A stretch of 64,000 bases of DNA from Marinicella meishanensis (GTDB lineage Bacteria > Pseudomonadota > Gammaproteobacteria > Xanthomonadales > Marinicellaceae): NCBI RefSeq assembly GCF_019931145.1, contig NZ_JAIOUV010000010.1, positions 62,001 through 126,000 of the forward strand, in the 5' to 3' direction. The notes under the pieces were generated by a model. It was not told where the DNA came from. It made no database searches and saw only the letters and a list, made by a program, of their open reading frames with translations. The position numbers were made by a program, and so were the translations under genes. Positions 8,106 to 16,867 of this stretch are shown in pieces (within the stretch, counting starts at the first letter, position 1; every line of letters starts with the position of its first letter).

Positions 8106-10523
8106 ATGAAGCCGATTGTTTATTTTTTGATGGGGTTGTTGTGCTGCGCCAGCGTTGCCGCCCAGGAAGCCATCACCTACCAACAACCACCCCAAGCCAT
8201 TGTGGATTTGATCGACATCGAACGGGCCCCGTCGGTGATCGCCAATGACGACAAAAGCCACATGTTGTTGCTGTATCGGGATCAATACAAATCCATCGCC
8301 GACCTATCGGCCAAAGAGTTGCGCCTGGCTGGCCTGCGCATCAACCCCAAAACCAACATCGGCAGTCGCACCACTTTTTACAACAACCTGCGCTTGATGG
8401 AGGTGGCCAGCCGCGCCATCCATGACATCCAAGGTTTACCCGCTGACCCACGTTTGGCCAATTTCAATTGGTCGCATGACCAAAGCAAAGTGGCATTCAC
8501 CCACACCAGTGAAAACGGGGTTGAGCTGTGGTATGCCGACTTGACCAATCGCCAGGCCAAACAACTGACCCCACCGCATTTGAATGCCAACATGGGTTCG
8601 GTGATCAGCTGGTTCAAAGACGACGAATCCTTGTTGGTGAAAAAACTGCCGGCAGACCGCAAAGCCTTGATTGACGGTGCTGATGCCATCCCCACGGGGC
8701 CCACGGTGTCCAACAGTGACGGTTCCAAGGCCCAAAACCGCACGTATCAAGACCTGTTGAAAAATACCAACGATGAATTCAACTTTGAACAGTTGGCCCA
8801 CGCCGAACTGGTAAAAGTCAACCTGAAAGGCAAAAGCAAGGCCTGGCAACCCAGCGCCATGTACACCTCGGTTGATTTTTCACCGGACGGCAAGTACGTC
8901 GCCGTGACTCAGGTCCAACGGCCCTTTTCATACCTGGTGCCTTACCGCCGCTTCCCGCAGCTGACCCAAATTTTCAAAGCCAACGGCCAGTTGGTCAGCA
9001 ACTTCAACACCGTGCCATTGACCGAAGAAATTCCCAAAGGATTCATGGCTGTGCGCGAAGGCAAGCGCGATTTGCAATGGCGGGCCGATCAACCGGCCAC
9101 CATGGTGTGGGCCGAGGCCCTGGATGGCGGTGATCCGGAACAAGAAGTGAGTCACCGCGATGAGGTGTTTCAAGTGGCCGCTCCATTCGATGGTCAACCC
9201 GAAAGCCTGTTCAAAACCATTGACCGCTTTTATCAGGTGATCTGGGGGGATGCCAACCACGCCCTGTTTTATGACTACTGGTGGAACACCCGCCTGGTCA
9301 GAACCTCGATGTTTGATCCATCCAAGTTGGACCAAAGTCCTGTAGAGCTCAACCGCAGAAATTATCAGGATGCCTATGCCGACCCCGGTAACTTTGTCAC
9401 CGTGCCCAATGAATGGGGTCAGGATGTGCTGTTGATTGAAGACCAACAAGCCTATCTGATTGGTGACGGTTTCACCGCCGACGGTCAGTTCCCTTTCATT
9501 GACCAATATGACCTGCAAAGCAAAACCACCACCCGCATGTATCAATCGGCTTACACCGACAAAATTGAGGACCTGCGTGATGCCATTGACATGGGGGCCG
9601 GTACGGTGTTGGTGCGCATCGAATCACCCACCGAGTTTCCAAACTATTACATCCGCAACATCAAAGACGAAAGCCTCACCCAAATCACCGATTTTGCCAA
9701 CCCATTTGCGTCGATTGCAGGCATCCACAAAGAAGTGATCACCTACCAACGTGATGACGGTCTGGAACTGTCTGGGGTGTTGTATTTGCCGGCCGACTAT
9801 GACTTTGAAAACAAGCCCAAACTGCCGATGGTATTGTGGGCTTATCCGACCGAGTTCAAAGACAAAAACAGCGCCTCGCAAAACACCAACAACCCCAATG
9901 AATTCACTTATCCGTACTACGGTTCAATGATTTATTGGGTGACCCAGGGTTATGCCATTTTGGACGATGCCTCGTTCCCCATTGTCGGCGAAGGCGATGA
10001 AGAACCCAATGACACTTTCGTCAAGCAACTGGTGGCCAATGGCCGCGCGGCGATTGATGCGGTGGACCAGATGGGTTACATCGATCGCAGCCGGGTGGGC
10101 GTGGCGGGCCATTCCTATGGCGCCTTCATGACCGCCAATTTGCTCAGTCATTCAGATGATTTTGCCGCCGGCATTGCCCGCAGCGGCGCGTACAACCGCA
10201 CCCTCACCCCGTTTGGTTTCCAAGCCGAAGAACGCAACTATTGGGAAGCCCCGGAGATCTATTACAACATGTCCCCGTTCATGCACGCCGATACCATGAA
10301 CGAGCCGTTGTTGTTGATCCATGGAGAAGCGGACAACAATTCCGGCACCTACCCGCTGCAGACCGAACGTTACTTCAACGCCCTCAAGGGCTTGGGCGCC
10401 ACCGCCCGCATGGTGATGTTACCGAAAGAAAGCCACGGTTATCGGGCCAAAGAATCCATCTTGCATGTGATTTGGGAACAACACCAATGGCTGGAAAAAT
10501 ACGTCAAAAACAAAACGGATTGA
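8106..10523 (+). CDS. Secreted S9 family peptidase (glutamyl endopeptidase-like)
   Basis: An 805-residue protein with a signal peptide (MKPIVYFLMGLLCCASVAAQ). A seven-bladed propeller-like region (about 30-540) precedes an alpha/beta-hydrolase domain. The catalytic triad reads S670 in GHSYG, D743 in HGEADNNSG and H777 in ESHGY. The hydrolase domain (VLWAYPTEFKDKNSAS, then GVAGHSYGAFMTANLL) is closest to the S9D glutamyl endopeptidase-type branch of the prolyl oligopeptidase family, though exact specificity cannot be read from sequence. It probably acts in the periplasm or outside, trimming peptides from protein digestion. The gene stands alone and converges with the subtilase gene. Confidence 0.92.
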   Translation: MKPIVYFLMGLLCCASVAAQEAITYQQPPQAIVDLIDIERAPSVIANDDKSHMLLLYRDQYKSIADLSAKELRLAGLRINPKTNIGSRTTFYNNLRLMEVASRAIHDIQGLPADPRLANFNWSHDQSKVAFTHTSENGVELWYADLTNRQAKQLTPPHLNANMGSVISWFKDDESLLVKKLPADRKALIDGADAIPTGPTVSNSDGSKAQNRTYQDLLKNTNDEFNFEQLAHAELVKVNLKGKSKAWQPSAMYTSVDFSPDGKYVAVTQVQRPFSYLVPYRRFPQLTQIFKANGQLVSNFNTVPLTEEIPKGFMAVREGKRDLQWRADQPATMVWAEALDGGDPEQEVSHRDEVFQVAAPFDGQPESLFKTIDRFYQVIWGDANHALFYDYWWNTRLVRTSMFDPSKLDQSPVELNRRNYQDAYADPGNFVTVPNEWGQDVLLIEDQQAYLIGDGFTADGQFPFIDQYDLQSKTTTRMYQSAYTDKIEDLRDAIDMGAGTVLVRIESPTEFPNYYIRNIKDESLTQITDFANPFASIAGIHKEVITYQRDDGLELSGVLYLPADYDFENKPKLPMVLWAYPTEFKDKNSASQNTNNPNEFTYPYYGSMIYWVTQGYAILDDASFPIVGEGDEEPNDTFVKQLVANGRAAIDAVDQMGYIDRSRVGVAGHSYGAFMTANLLSHSDDFAAGIARSGAYNRTLTPFGFQAEERNYWEAPEIYYNMSPFMHADTMNEPLLLIHGEADNNSGTYPLQTERYFNALKGLGATARMVMLPKESHGYRAKESILHVIWEQHQWLEKYVKNKTD

Positions 10524-10573
10524 GGCCATTCTGGGCGAGTCACCGACCGTGACGCGCCCCCTCCTTTGACACC

Positions 10574-12850
10574 TCAGTCTAGCGGGCAGTCAAAGCCATC
10601 GGCAAACAACCAATCGGCCGGTCTGAAATCTGGTTGGCAATTGTGACAGACCAGGGCAAAATCTTGCTGCGGTGCCCCTGGGTTATGGGGGTCCAAGGCA
10701 TCGGCCTGGATGTTGCTGGCCAGCACTTCAACATCAATCGCCTGACAGCGGTGTTGTGACGGGGTCAAAAACACCGCTTCCATGTTGTTCATGGCATCGG
10801 CATCACCACCACTGATGGAACCACCATTGGCATCAAATTGATTGCCCAGATAAGTTGCATCGGTGGCCACCAACAGATCCAAGTCATTGACCCAAGCGGG
10901 GTTGGTACCACCCAAACCGGCCCCAGGGGCATCGGTCCAGACCAACATCAAGCGCATCGGCTCGGCTGGATTGATCGGCAGCAATGACTGTCGCCAATTT
11001 TGGCCCGAATCATCAAACACGGTGGCTTGGTCATGGAACCAGAAAGCACTGCTGGGGTTGATCACCGCATCGAGGTTGATGCGGCCCCAACCTTGTTGGC
11101 GATTTGGCGCATGACCCATGACATTGCCATCGGCATCGTCGTTCCCTGCCAAGTCATCGGCCACCACACTGAACACCGCTTTGATCAAAGCCGGGCTGGG
11201 GTCCACCCCATGGGCCAAGCGGTGCTGTTCAATGAACAAAGCAATCGACCCGGAAACCACCGGCGAAGCCATGGACGTGCCGCATTTCATGCCATAACCA
11301 CTGCTGCTGTCAGGGGCTTCGGTGCGGCAGCCTGGGGCCACCACATGGGGCACCAAACGCCCATCACAAGCCGGTCCATGGGCGCTGTTGGACGACACAT
11401 CAAAGATGGCTGAAATTTGGGTGGCATTTGAGTTTTGTAATTTGGTCGAACCAATGGCAAACAAATTCTTCGCCTCATCCGGAGAGCCCAAGGATGAAGG
11501 CTGACACAAGCCCGTGTTGCGGTCGCCGTTGCCGTTCATGATTGACCACACCGCCAGCACCGGTTGCTGCCCGGCCACATCCGGATTGGCATCGCGGGAG
11601 ATCATGTCCACTTCCATGGTCGGGATGTCATAACCTTGGGGGGTGCCGGTGGGGCCCCAGGAATTGTTACTCAACAAGGCCCCACTGGTTTGTGAGTCTT
11701 TATAGATCGCCAACATGCCACCGGCCACCATGCCACCGCTGGTCCCAGGACCCGTGCCCAACATCGGCGCATACAGCTGCTCCACCATTTGCACGCCTGG
11801 GGCCACGCCCAGGCCCCGGTTGAAGCCAGCGGCGTTCAATGAATTGGCTTGACCGGTGCCGCCGATGGCCCCGGCCACATGGGTGCCGTGTGAATCGGTG
11901 TCATCGTCACAACTGTCACTGACCCCCACACAAGCGATCACATTGGGTAAATCCGGGTGGTTTTGATGTATGCCACCATCGACCACCGCCACGGTGATGC
12001 CACTGCCATCCAAGCCGGTGTCCGACAACCACGTCTCGTATCCGGTCTGTACTTGGTTGTTGCCGTCGTAATTACCGACAATGGACTGTTGGCTCATTTC
12101 ACCCCGGGGGCCCCCGTCGGTTTGGACCTGCTGGACCGTCAGCACCGAGTTGATCTGGGCAGCGGCCAGGAATTGATCGCCGGCCAGGGTGAAGGTCAGG
12201 GCCGACAGCTGGCGGTTGATGGGATTACTGTGTTCGATGACGGCCCCAAGTTTCACCAACTGCTCGCTGGCTTGGGTCAACTGGGGGTGGTAAACCATTG
12301 CCATCACTGGTACCCTTTGGGCCGATAAATCCCGATGACTGACTGGCACGCGGAAAGCCGGCAGCAAGGGGTTGATTTGGCGCACCGGGGTCAGTTGTTT
12401 TACCGCCGCGAGTTGCCCGTCAGTCAGCCAAACGATCCAGGAAAATGGTGCCAATGGACTGATCAAGGTCACCGACTGATTGGACAACAGCTGCAGCCAG
12501 GACTGTTTGATGGGGCCGTTGAATTGCACCAAATACAAGCCCGCTCCGCTTGATTGGTGGGCACTGAACCAGGGACCGGCCGGTCGCTCTGTGTCTGACA
12601 GGTCCAGTTTTTGCTGATCGACTTGGTAATCAAATGGGCGTTCAATGACTTGTCCCTGGATGCCTGGTGACCGGGCCATGGCTTGTGCCTGGTTGATCCA
12701 AATGAAGTGTTCATAATGCACCCCTTGGCCTTGCAGGCTGGCGCGCAATTCCGCAGAAGGGTGTAAGATTTTCAGCCAATGATCGGCGTCATCATGGGCC
12801 CATGTTTGGCCGGTTAACAACAACAAAGCGCTGGATATGATTTTATTCAT
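10574..12850 (-). CDS. Secreted subtilisin-like serine protease (S8)
   Basis: A 758-residue protein with a signal peptide ending near TGQTWA. It has an N-terminal pro-region of about 250 residues and a subtilase domain. The catalytic residues are D291 (VAVVDGGIHQNHPD), H321 (SHGTHVAG) and S526 (GTSMASPVVSG). An Ala/Gly/Asp-rich jelly-roll-like C-terminal part contains VNDLDLLV, typical of S8 proteins with a C-terminal P-domain-like fold. The chain ends DWLFADGFDC plus three residues, matching the tail pattern shared with other secreted proteins here. It is predicted to be an extracellular endoprotease. It converges with the S9 peptidase and diverges from rnpB. Confidence 0.93.
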   Translation of the reverse strand: MNKIISSALLLLTGQTWAHDDADHWLKILHPSAELRASLQGQGVHYEHFIWINQAQAMARSPGIQGQVIERPFDYQVDQQKLDLSDTERPAGPWFSAHQSSGAGLYLVQFNGPIKQSWLQLLSNQSVTLISPLAPFSWIVWLTDGQLAAVKQLTPVRQINPLLPAFRVPVSHRDLSAQRVPVMAMVYHPQLTQASEQLVKLGAVIEHSNPINRQLSALTFTLAGDQFLAAAQINSVLTVQQVQTDGGPRGEMSQQSIVGNYDGNNQVQTGYETWLSDTGLDGSGITVAVVDGGIHQNHPDLPNVIACVGVSDSCDDDTDSHGTHVAGAIGGTGQANSLNAAGFNRGLGVAPGVQMVEQLYAPMLGTGPGTSGGMVAGGMLAIYKDSQTSGALLSNNSWGPTGTPQGYDIPTMEVDMISRDANPDVAGQQPVLAVWSIMNGNGDRNTGLCQPSSLGSPDEAKNLFAIGSTKLQNSNATQISAIFDVSSNSAHGPACDGRLVPHVVAPGCRTEAPDSSSGYGMKCGTSMASPVVSGSIALFIEQHRLAHGVDPSPALIKAVFSVVADDLAGNDDADGNVMGHAPNRQQGWGRINLDAVINPSSAFWFHDQATVFDDSGQNWRQSLLPINPAEPMRLMLVWTDAPGAGLGGTNPAWVNDLDLLVATDATYLGNQFDANGGSISGGDADAMNNMEAVFLTPSQHRCQAIDVEVLASNIQADALDPHNPGAPQQDFALVCHNCQPDFRPADWLFADGFDCPLD

Positions 12851-12947
12851 GGCAAAGGCAGGCGGTCAAAGTCAACATTCTACTCACTTTTTCGGAGTCT
12901 TTTAAAGATCAGAATCACATATTGACGGTAATTGGGTGGTAATTGGG

Positions 12948-12978
12948 TTGTATTTGCCTGAACAAAGCCCAATAATAC
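12948..12978 (+). promoter_or_regulatory. Probable rnpB promoter
   Basis: TAATAC at 12973-12978 lies 7 nt before the first base of the RNA as defined by the P1 stem. A TTGTAT at 12948-12953 is a poor -35 (19-nt spacing). The discriminator is C-rich (CCCTCT), a feature of stringently controlled promoters. Confidence 0.5.
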
Positions 12979-12984
12979 CCCTCT

Positions 12985-13328
12985 GAGTTGGTCGGGCAAT
13001 CGCGGTGTCGATGACATCGAGGAAAGTCCGGGCTCCACAGGACAAGGTGCCGGATAACGTCCGGGGGGCGCGAGCCCACGGCCAGTGCAACAGAAAAGAT
13101 ACCGCCTGTCATCGACAGGTAAGGGTGAAATGGTGCGGTAAGAGCGCACCGCGACTTTGGTAACAAAGGCGGCATGGTAAACCCCACCTGGAGCAAGATC
13201 AAATAGGAAAACAGATCGTGTGGTCCGCACGTGTTTTCGGGTAGATTGCTTGAGGCTGTCAGCAATGGCGGTCCCAGATGAATGATTGCCGCGTGAAAAC
13301 GCACAGAACCCGGCTTACAGACCAACTC
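12985..13328 (+). ncRNA. rnpB: RNase P RNA, bacterial class A
   Basis: This is the catalytic RNA of RNase P, which matures the 5' ends of tRNAs. The invariant core is clear: GAGGAAAGTCCGGGCTCC at 13,019, CCAGTGCAACAGA, GGTAAGGGTGAAA, GGTGCGGTAAGAGCGCACC, and the 3' block ACAGAACCCGGCTTACAGACC. The ends are set by P1, where GAGTTGGT pairs with ACCAACTC. P2 is GGCAATC with GATTGCC. At about 344 nt it is shorter than the E. coli RNA (377 nt). Much of the difference is P3, which here is a 6-bp hairpin with a 3-nt loop (13,004-13,018). No terminator is visible before relA. Confidence 0.97.
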
Positions 13329-13357
13329 ACTTTTGACCTGAGCAATGCCTTTGAACC

Positions 13358-15418
13358 ATGAATGACGGTGCCAATCACGACAACGACTCATTGTGGCTGG
13401 ATGACAGTCACTGTTCCAAGGCGCATTGTGCGAACACCATTGACGTGCTGCAAGCCTTGCAAGCCGATGAAGAAATCATTGCGGTCTACCGTTGGTTTCA
13501 TACCATCCGCAATGACCAATTGACCCTGGAAGACTTGTCGGATCAAGCCAGCGACAAACAGCTGTCAACCCTCAATGACCTGATCAAAATCCACCAGGCC
13601 GATTGGTTACTGAAACCCAAATCCAGCAACGCCGAAGGCCTCAGGCGCCTGCTGTTCGCGATGATCAATGACGTGCGGCTGGTGCTGATCCTGTTGGCAG
13701 AACAATTGGTTTTGATGCGAGCCGCCGTTGAATTCAACGAAGACTTACAACAACAATTGGCCACCTCCACCATGACTTACCACGCGGCTTTGGCCAACCG
13801 CTTGGGCGTGTGGCAAATCAAGTGGGAATTGGAAGACTTGTCGTTCCGCTTTTTGGAACCCCAAAAATACCAAAAGATTGCCCGCAAATTGGCCGAAAAA
13901 CGCAATGACCGCGAACAGTTCATTCACAGCTGCTCTAAACAGTTAACCGCTGCATTGCAACAGAACAACATCACCGCTGACATCGCCGGCCGGCCCAAAC
14001 ACATTTACAGCATTTTCAAAAAAATGCAGAAGAAAAACCTCGAATTCGAAGGTTTATTCGACATCCGGGCCATCCGGGTGTTGGTCGACACGGTGGCCGA
14101 TTGTTACGCCACTTTGGGCATTGTGCATGGTACCTGGTCGCACATCCCCAAGGAGTTCGATGACTACATCGCCCAACCCAAGGGCAACAATTACCAGTCA
14201 TTGCACACCGTGGTGGTGGTCGAAGGCAAAACCCTGGAAGTGCAGATCAGAACCCATGACATGCACGAGCACGCCGAACTCGGGGTGGCAGCCCATTGGC
14301 GCTACAAGGACGGCTCCAAACAAGACCAAAGCTATGACAACAAAGTCAACTGGATGCGGCAATTGTTGTCCGAGCACAGCACGGCCGATGACTTGCTCGA
14401 AGCGTTCCAATCCGACACCCAAGAAGAACGGATTTATGTGTTCACCCCCACTGGCGATGTGATTGATTTACCCTTTGGTTCCACCCCGGTCGATTTCGCT
14501 TATCAGGTGCACACCGAAGTGGGCCACCGCTGTCGTGGGGCCAAAGTCAACGGCTCCATCGTGCCCTTGACCCGGGCCCTGAACACCGGTGATCAAATCG
14601 AAATCCTCACCGCCAAAACCGCCAAGCCTTCCCGTGATTGGTTGCATGAACAATCGGGCTATTTGCAAAGTGCCCGGGCCCGGGCCAAAGTGCGGCATTG
14701 GTTCCGGGAAAACGATTTTGACAAAAACCTACAAATTGGCAAAGAAATGCTGGAGAACGAATTGAACAAATTCGCCTTGCAGAATGCCGACATGCAAAAG
14801 CTGCTGGAATCATTCAACCTGCAGCACCTGGATAAGCTGTATGCCATGATTGCCACCGGCGACATCACCGTCAATCAAGTGCTCAGGCGGGCTGATCTGC
14901 AACTGCACCCAGTCAAGAAATACGCACACAAACAAAACACCAAGAAAACCACCAGCCGGCAACCCAGTGGCAGCCTGATTGTTGAAGGGGTGGATTCATT
15001 AAAGACCACTTTGGCCAGTTGTTGCAACCCGGTCCATGGCGATGCCATTGGGGGTTTCATCACCCGCACCCGCGGCATCAGCGTGCACCAGGCCAGTTGT
15101 GATAACTACCTACACATGATCGCCGATCAACCCAACCGCCTGGTCAACGTGCGCTGGAGCGATGACGTTTCAGAAGACATCATCACCAGTTTGTTGATCG
15201 TGGCCAACAACCGCAAGCACGTGATCAAGGACATCAGCGCCCTGCTGGCCCACCACCGGGTCGACATCACCGCCTTGCACGCCGAACCGGATCATGAGGC
15301 CGGTTTGGTCAACATCAACATCGCCATCCAAATTCGGGATTTTGATCACTTGAGCGAAGTGATCAGCCGCTTATCCAGCCTGGAACACATCAACAGCATC
15401 CAACGCAACATGCATTGA
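13358..15418 (+). CDS. relA: GTP pyrophosphokinase RelA (ppGpp synthetase I)
   Basis: A 686-residue protein that transfers pyrophosphate from ATP to GTP/GDP when ribosomes stall on uncharged tRNA. The N-terminal pseudo-hydrolase domain (about 30-190) lacks the HD metal-binding motif, so hydrolase activity is not expected. The synthetase domain runs from GRPKHIYSIFKKMQ. It has EFDD at 266-269, the EXDD form diagnostic of monofunctional RelA, and YQSLHTVV. TGS (IYVFTPTGDVIDLPFGSTP), the conserved-cysteine region (SCCNPVHGD) and a C-terminal ACT/RRM domain follow. It is about 60 residues shorter than E. coli RelA, mostly at the N-terminus. The start lies 29 nt after rnpB with no obvious promoter or strong ribosome site, so cotranscription with rnpB is likely. 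Confidence 0.95.
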   Translation: MNDGANHDNDSLWLDDSHCSKAHCANTIDVLQALQADEEIIAVYRWFHTIRNDQLTLEDLSDQASDKQLSTLNDLIKIHQADWLLKPKSSNAEGLRRLLFAMINDVRLVLILLAEQLVLMRAAVEFNEDLQQQLATSTMTYHAALANRLGVWQIKWELEDLSFRFLEPQKYQKIARKLAEKRNDREQFIHSCSKQLTAALQQNNITADIAGRPKHIYSIFKKMQKKNLEFEGLFDIRAIRVLVDTVADCYATLGIVHGTWSHIPKEFDDYIAQPKGNNYQSLHTVVVVEGKTLEVQIRTHDMHEHAELGVAAHWRYKDGSKQDQSYDNKVNWMRQLLSEHSTADDLLEAFQSDTQEERIYVFTPTGDVIDLPFGSTPVDFAYQVHTEVGHRCRGAKVNGSIVPLTRALNTGDQIEILTAKTAKPSRDWLHEQSGYLQSARARAKVRHWFRENDFDKNLQIGKEMLENELNKFALQNADMQKLLESFNLQHLDKLYAMIATGDITVNQVLRRADLQLHPVKKYAHKQNTKKTTSRQPSGSLIVEGVDSLKTTLASCCNPVHGDAIGGFITRTRGISVHQASCDNYLHMIADQPNRLVNVRWSDDVSEDIITSLLIVANNRKHVIKDISALLAHHRVDITALHAEPDHEAGLVNINIAIQIRDFDHLSEVISRLSSLEHINSIQRNMH

Positions 15419-15422
15419 AGTC

Positions 15423-15449
15423 AGCAGCAATCAATCCACAGTTGCTGCT
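15423..15449. terminator. Hairpin between convergent relA and the 15449 gene
   Basis: AGCAGCAA and TTGCTGCT form a perfect 8-bp stem in the 30-bp gap between the two convergent stops. No T-run follows on either strand, so intrinsic termination is uncertain. Confidence 0.4.
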
Positions 15450-16042
15450 CAATATTCACAGGTCTTGGCTTCCTCACCCGCCTTCCTGACGTTGGAAATC
15501 AACAATTCTGGAATGGGGTGGGGCCACATTTCATAGACCCCGCCACCGGCCATCACTGGACAACTGGAAGTGGGGTGCAAGTTGCCAGCCAAGTCGATCA
15601 TGTCAATACTGACTTTGATGGGAAAATCATGGGGATTTTTGATCACCAACCGCATGCCGTTGTCGTCATCGTTTTGCGTCAATTTGAAAACGATCCCGGC
15701 CCCATTCTCTGGTGCCATGTGCCAGTCCTTGAACACCCCGCCTTGCAGTTGACCGGCCACTTTCACCGCTTCCCCGGCCAGCACTGAAATTTGCTCGCCT
15801 TGAATCACCGGCCAATACACTGCGGCCTTTTGATTCATCACCCCCTGATCGGTGCGCAGTTTGAAATGGACATTCTGGCGGCAGGGGTTGCTGGCACAAT
15901 ACACCTCCATTTCAACATATTGAGCCCGCTCTTGCGTTGTCCCATTGATGGCGACATCGGGTGACACCAATTCACCACCAAGGGCACCGGTCATCAGGAC
16001 CAGCAGTCCCCAGCCCATGCATCGTTGTGTGTTTTTAGCCAT
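15449..16042 (-). CDS. Secreted protein of unknown function with Cys pairs
   Basis: A 197-residue protein. The start at 16042 (MAKNTQRCMGW) has AGAGGG 8 nt upstream, inside the stem of a terminator-like hairpin. A longer frame from 16078 would translate through that hairpin. A signal peptide-like segment (WGLLVLMTGALGGE) is followed by a beta-rich domain with ASNPCRQNVHF, TSSCPVMAGGG and a terminal KTCEY, so at least four Cys are available for disulfides. It lies just downstream of a dsbA-like gene, consistent with, but not proof of, dependence on it. No family recognised. Confidence 0.72.
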   Translation of the reverse strand: MAKNTQRCMGWGLLVLMTGALGGELVSPDVAINGTTQERAQYVEMEVYCASNPCRQNVHFKLRTDQGVMNQKAAVYWPVIQGEQISVLAGEAVKVAGQLQGGVFKDWHMAPENGAGIVFKLTQNDDDNGMRLVIKNPHDFPIKVSIDMIDLAGNLHPTSSCPVMAGGGVYEMWPHPIPELLISNVRKAGEEAKTCEY

Positions 16043-16069
16043 AAAAAATGCCCTCTTTAAAAGGGCATT
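16043..16069 (-). terminator. Terminator hairpin that also contains the next gene's ribosome site
   Basis: On the minus strand AATGCCCT and AGGGCATT form an 8-bp stem with a 7-nt loop, followed directly by six T and then the ATG of the 15449-16042 gene. It sits 22 bp past the stop of the dsbA-like gene. The Shine-Dalgarno (AGAGGG, complement of 16,051-16,056) lies in the 3' arm. Confidence 0.65.
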
Positions 16070-16090
16070 GTAACGCATGCTTGAAGCCTG

Positions 16091-16720
16091 TTACTGATTC
16101 AACAAATCAACCGTGGCTTGCAAGATGTTGTCCGGCGTTTTTAATTGATCAAAATCGGGTTTTTCGCGGCCATTGACCACCAATGACGGGACCCGTGAAA
16201 TGCCCATGGCTTGGGCCATTTTTTTGGCTTGGCGCATTTTTTGATCCACGGCAAATGAATTGGCGGTGGAGACAAATTGCTGGCGATCAATACCATGAGC
16301 CACCGCCAGCCAATCGGCGATGTCATCCACACTGCGCAAGGCTTTTTTGTGTTGGTGAATGGCCGCGAACAGGGATTCATGCACCCCATCCAGTTGTTCC
16401 ATGATTTCCAATGCATGGTAGGCTTTGGCATGGGGTTCCCATTGGGCATAAAAGGCCACCGGCACCCGCACAATGGTTTGGCCCTCAGCCAGGCGACCAG
16501 TCAATTGCTTCATGTAAGGTTCAAAGGCATTACAACCCGGGCACATGTAGCTGAAAAACTCATACACCACCGGCCCTTCTTCGGCGGCTGTCCACGATGG
16601 TGTGATCAATTCATAATGAACCCCGGCTTGCCAGGGGCTGGCCGCTGTGGCGACGTCATTTGGATTGGCCTGAGCCGAGTGCAGCGCAAAGACCAATGAC
16701 CAGAACAATAATATTCGCAT
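16091..16720 (-). CDS. dsbA: DsbA-like thiol:disulfide oxidoreductase (CPGC)
   Basis: A 209-residue protein whose start at 16720 has GGAGG 7 nt upstream. The signal peptide ends near ALHSAQA. The thioredoxin fold has the active site C60-P-G-C63 (FFSYMCPGC). A helical insert follows, then the cis-proline loop RVPSLVVNG. DsbA donates disulfides to secreted proteins in the periplasm and is reoxidised by DsbB. E. coli DsbA has CPHC; a Gly in place of His should make the Cys less reactive and the enzyme less oxidising, so a different role among the two paralogues is plausible. It is a tandem paralogue of the next gene upstream, separated by a terminator. Confidence 0.9.
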   Translation of the reverse strand: MRILLFWSLVFALHSAQANPNDVATAASPWQAGVHYELITPSWTAAEEGPVVYEFFSYMCPGCNAFEPYMKQLTGRLAEGQTIVRVPVAFYAQWEPHAKAYHALEIMEQLDGVHESLFAAIHQHKKALRSVDDIADWLAVAHGIDRQQFVSTANSFAVDQKMRQAKKMAQAMGISRVPSLVVNGREKPDFDQLKTPDNILQATVDLLNQ

Positions 16721-16743
16721 GTTGATTCCTCCAATCAAAATTC

Positions 16744-16769
16744 AGGGCCTGTTAACACCAACAGGCCCT
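16744..16769. other. Perfect 10-bp hairpin in the dsbA leader
   Basis: AGGGCCTGTT-N6-AACAGGCCCT is a perfect 10-bp stem ending 23 nt upstream of the dsbA start. It lies between the terminator of the upstream dsbA paralogue and the dsbA ribosome site. Only a short T stretch follows on the minus strand. It may be a leader hairpin or an operator. Confidence 0.5.
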
Positions 16770-16815
16770 AACATAGACGCCGTCTGATTCAATTAGTTGC
16801 AAGTTTATTGGTCGG

Positions 16816-16850
16816 CCACAAAAAAACCGGCCTGAGCCGGTTTTTTGTGG
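16816..16850. terminator. Rho-independent terminator after the lipoprotein DsbA gene
   Basis: CCGGC-CTGA-GCCGG is flanked by A7 and T6 tracts and by CCAC/GTGG, forming a long stem 18 bp past the stop of the 16868-17665 gene. It can work on both strands. Confidence 0.85.
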
Positions 16851-16867
16851 TCATTGACATCGAGGGC

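Noticed and set aside
12880-13391. Open reading frames on the minus strand across 12880-13391
   Set aside because: They lie antisense to the RNase P RNA core; the peptides are the well-known by-product of translating rnpB in reverse.
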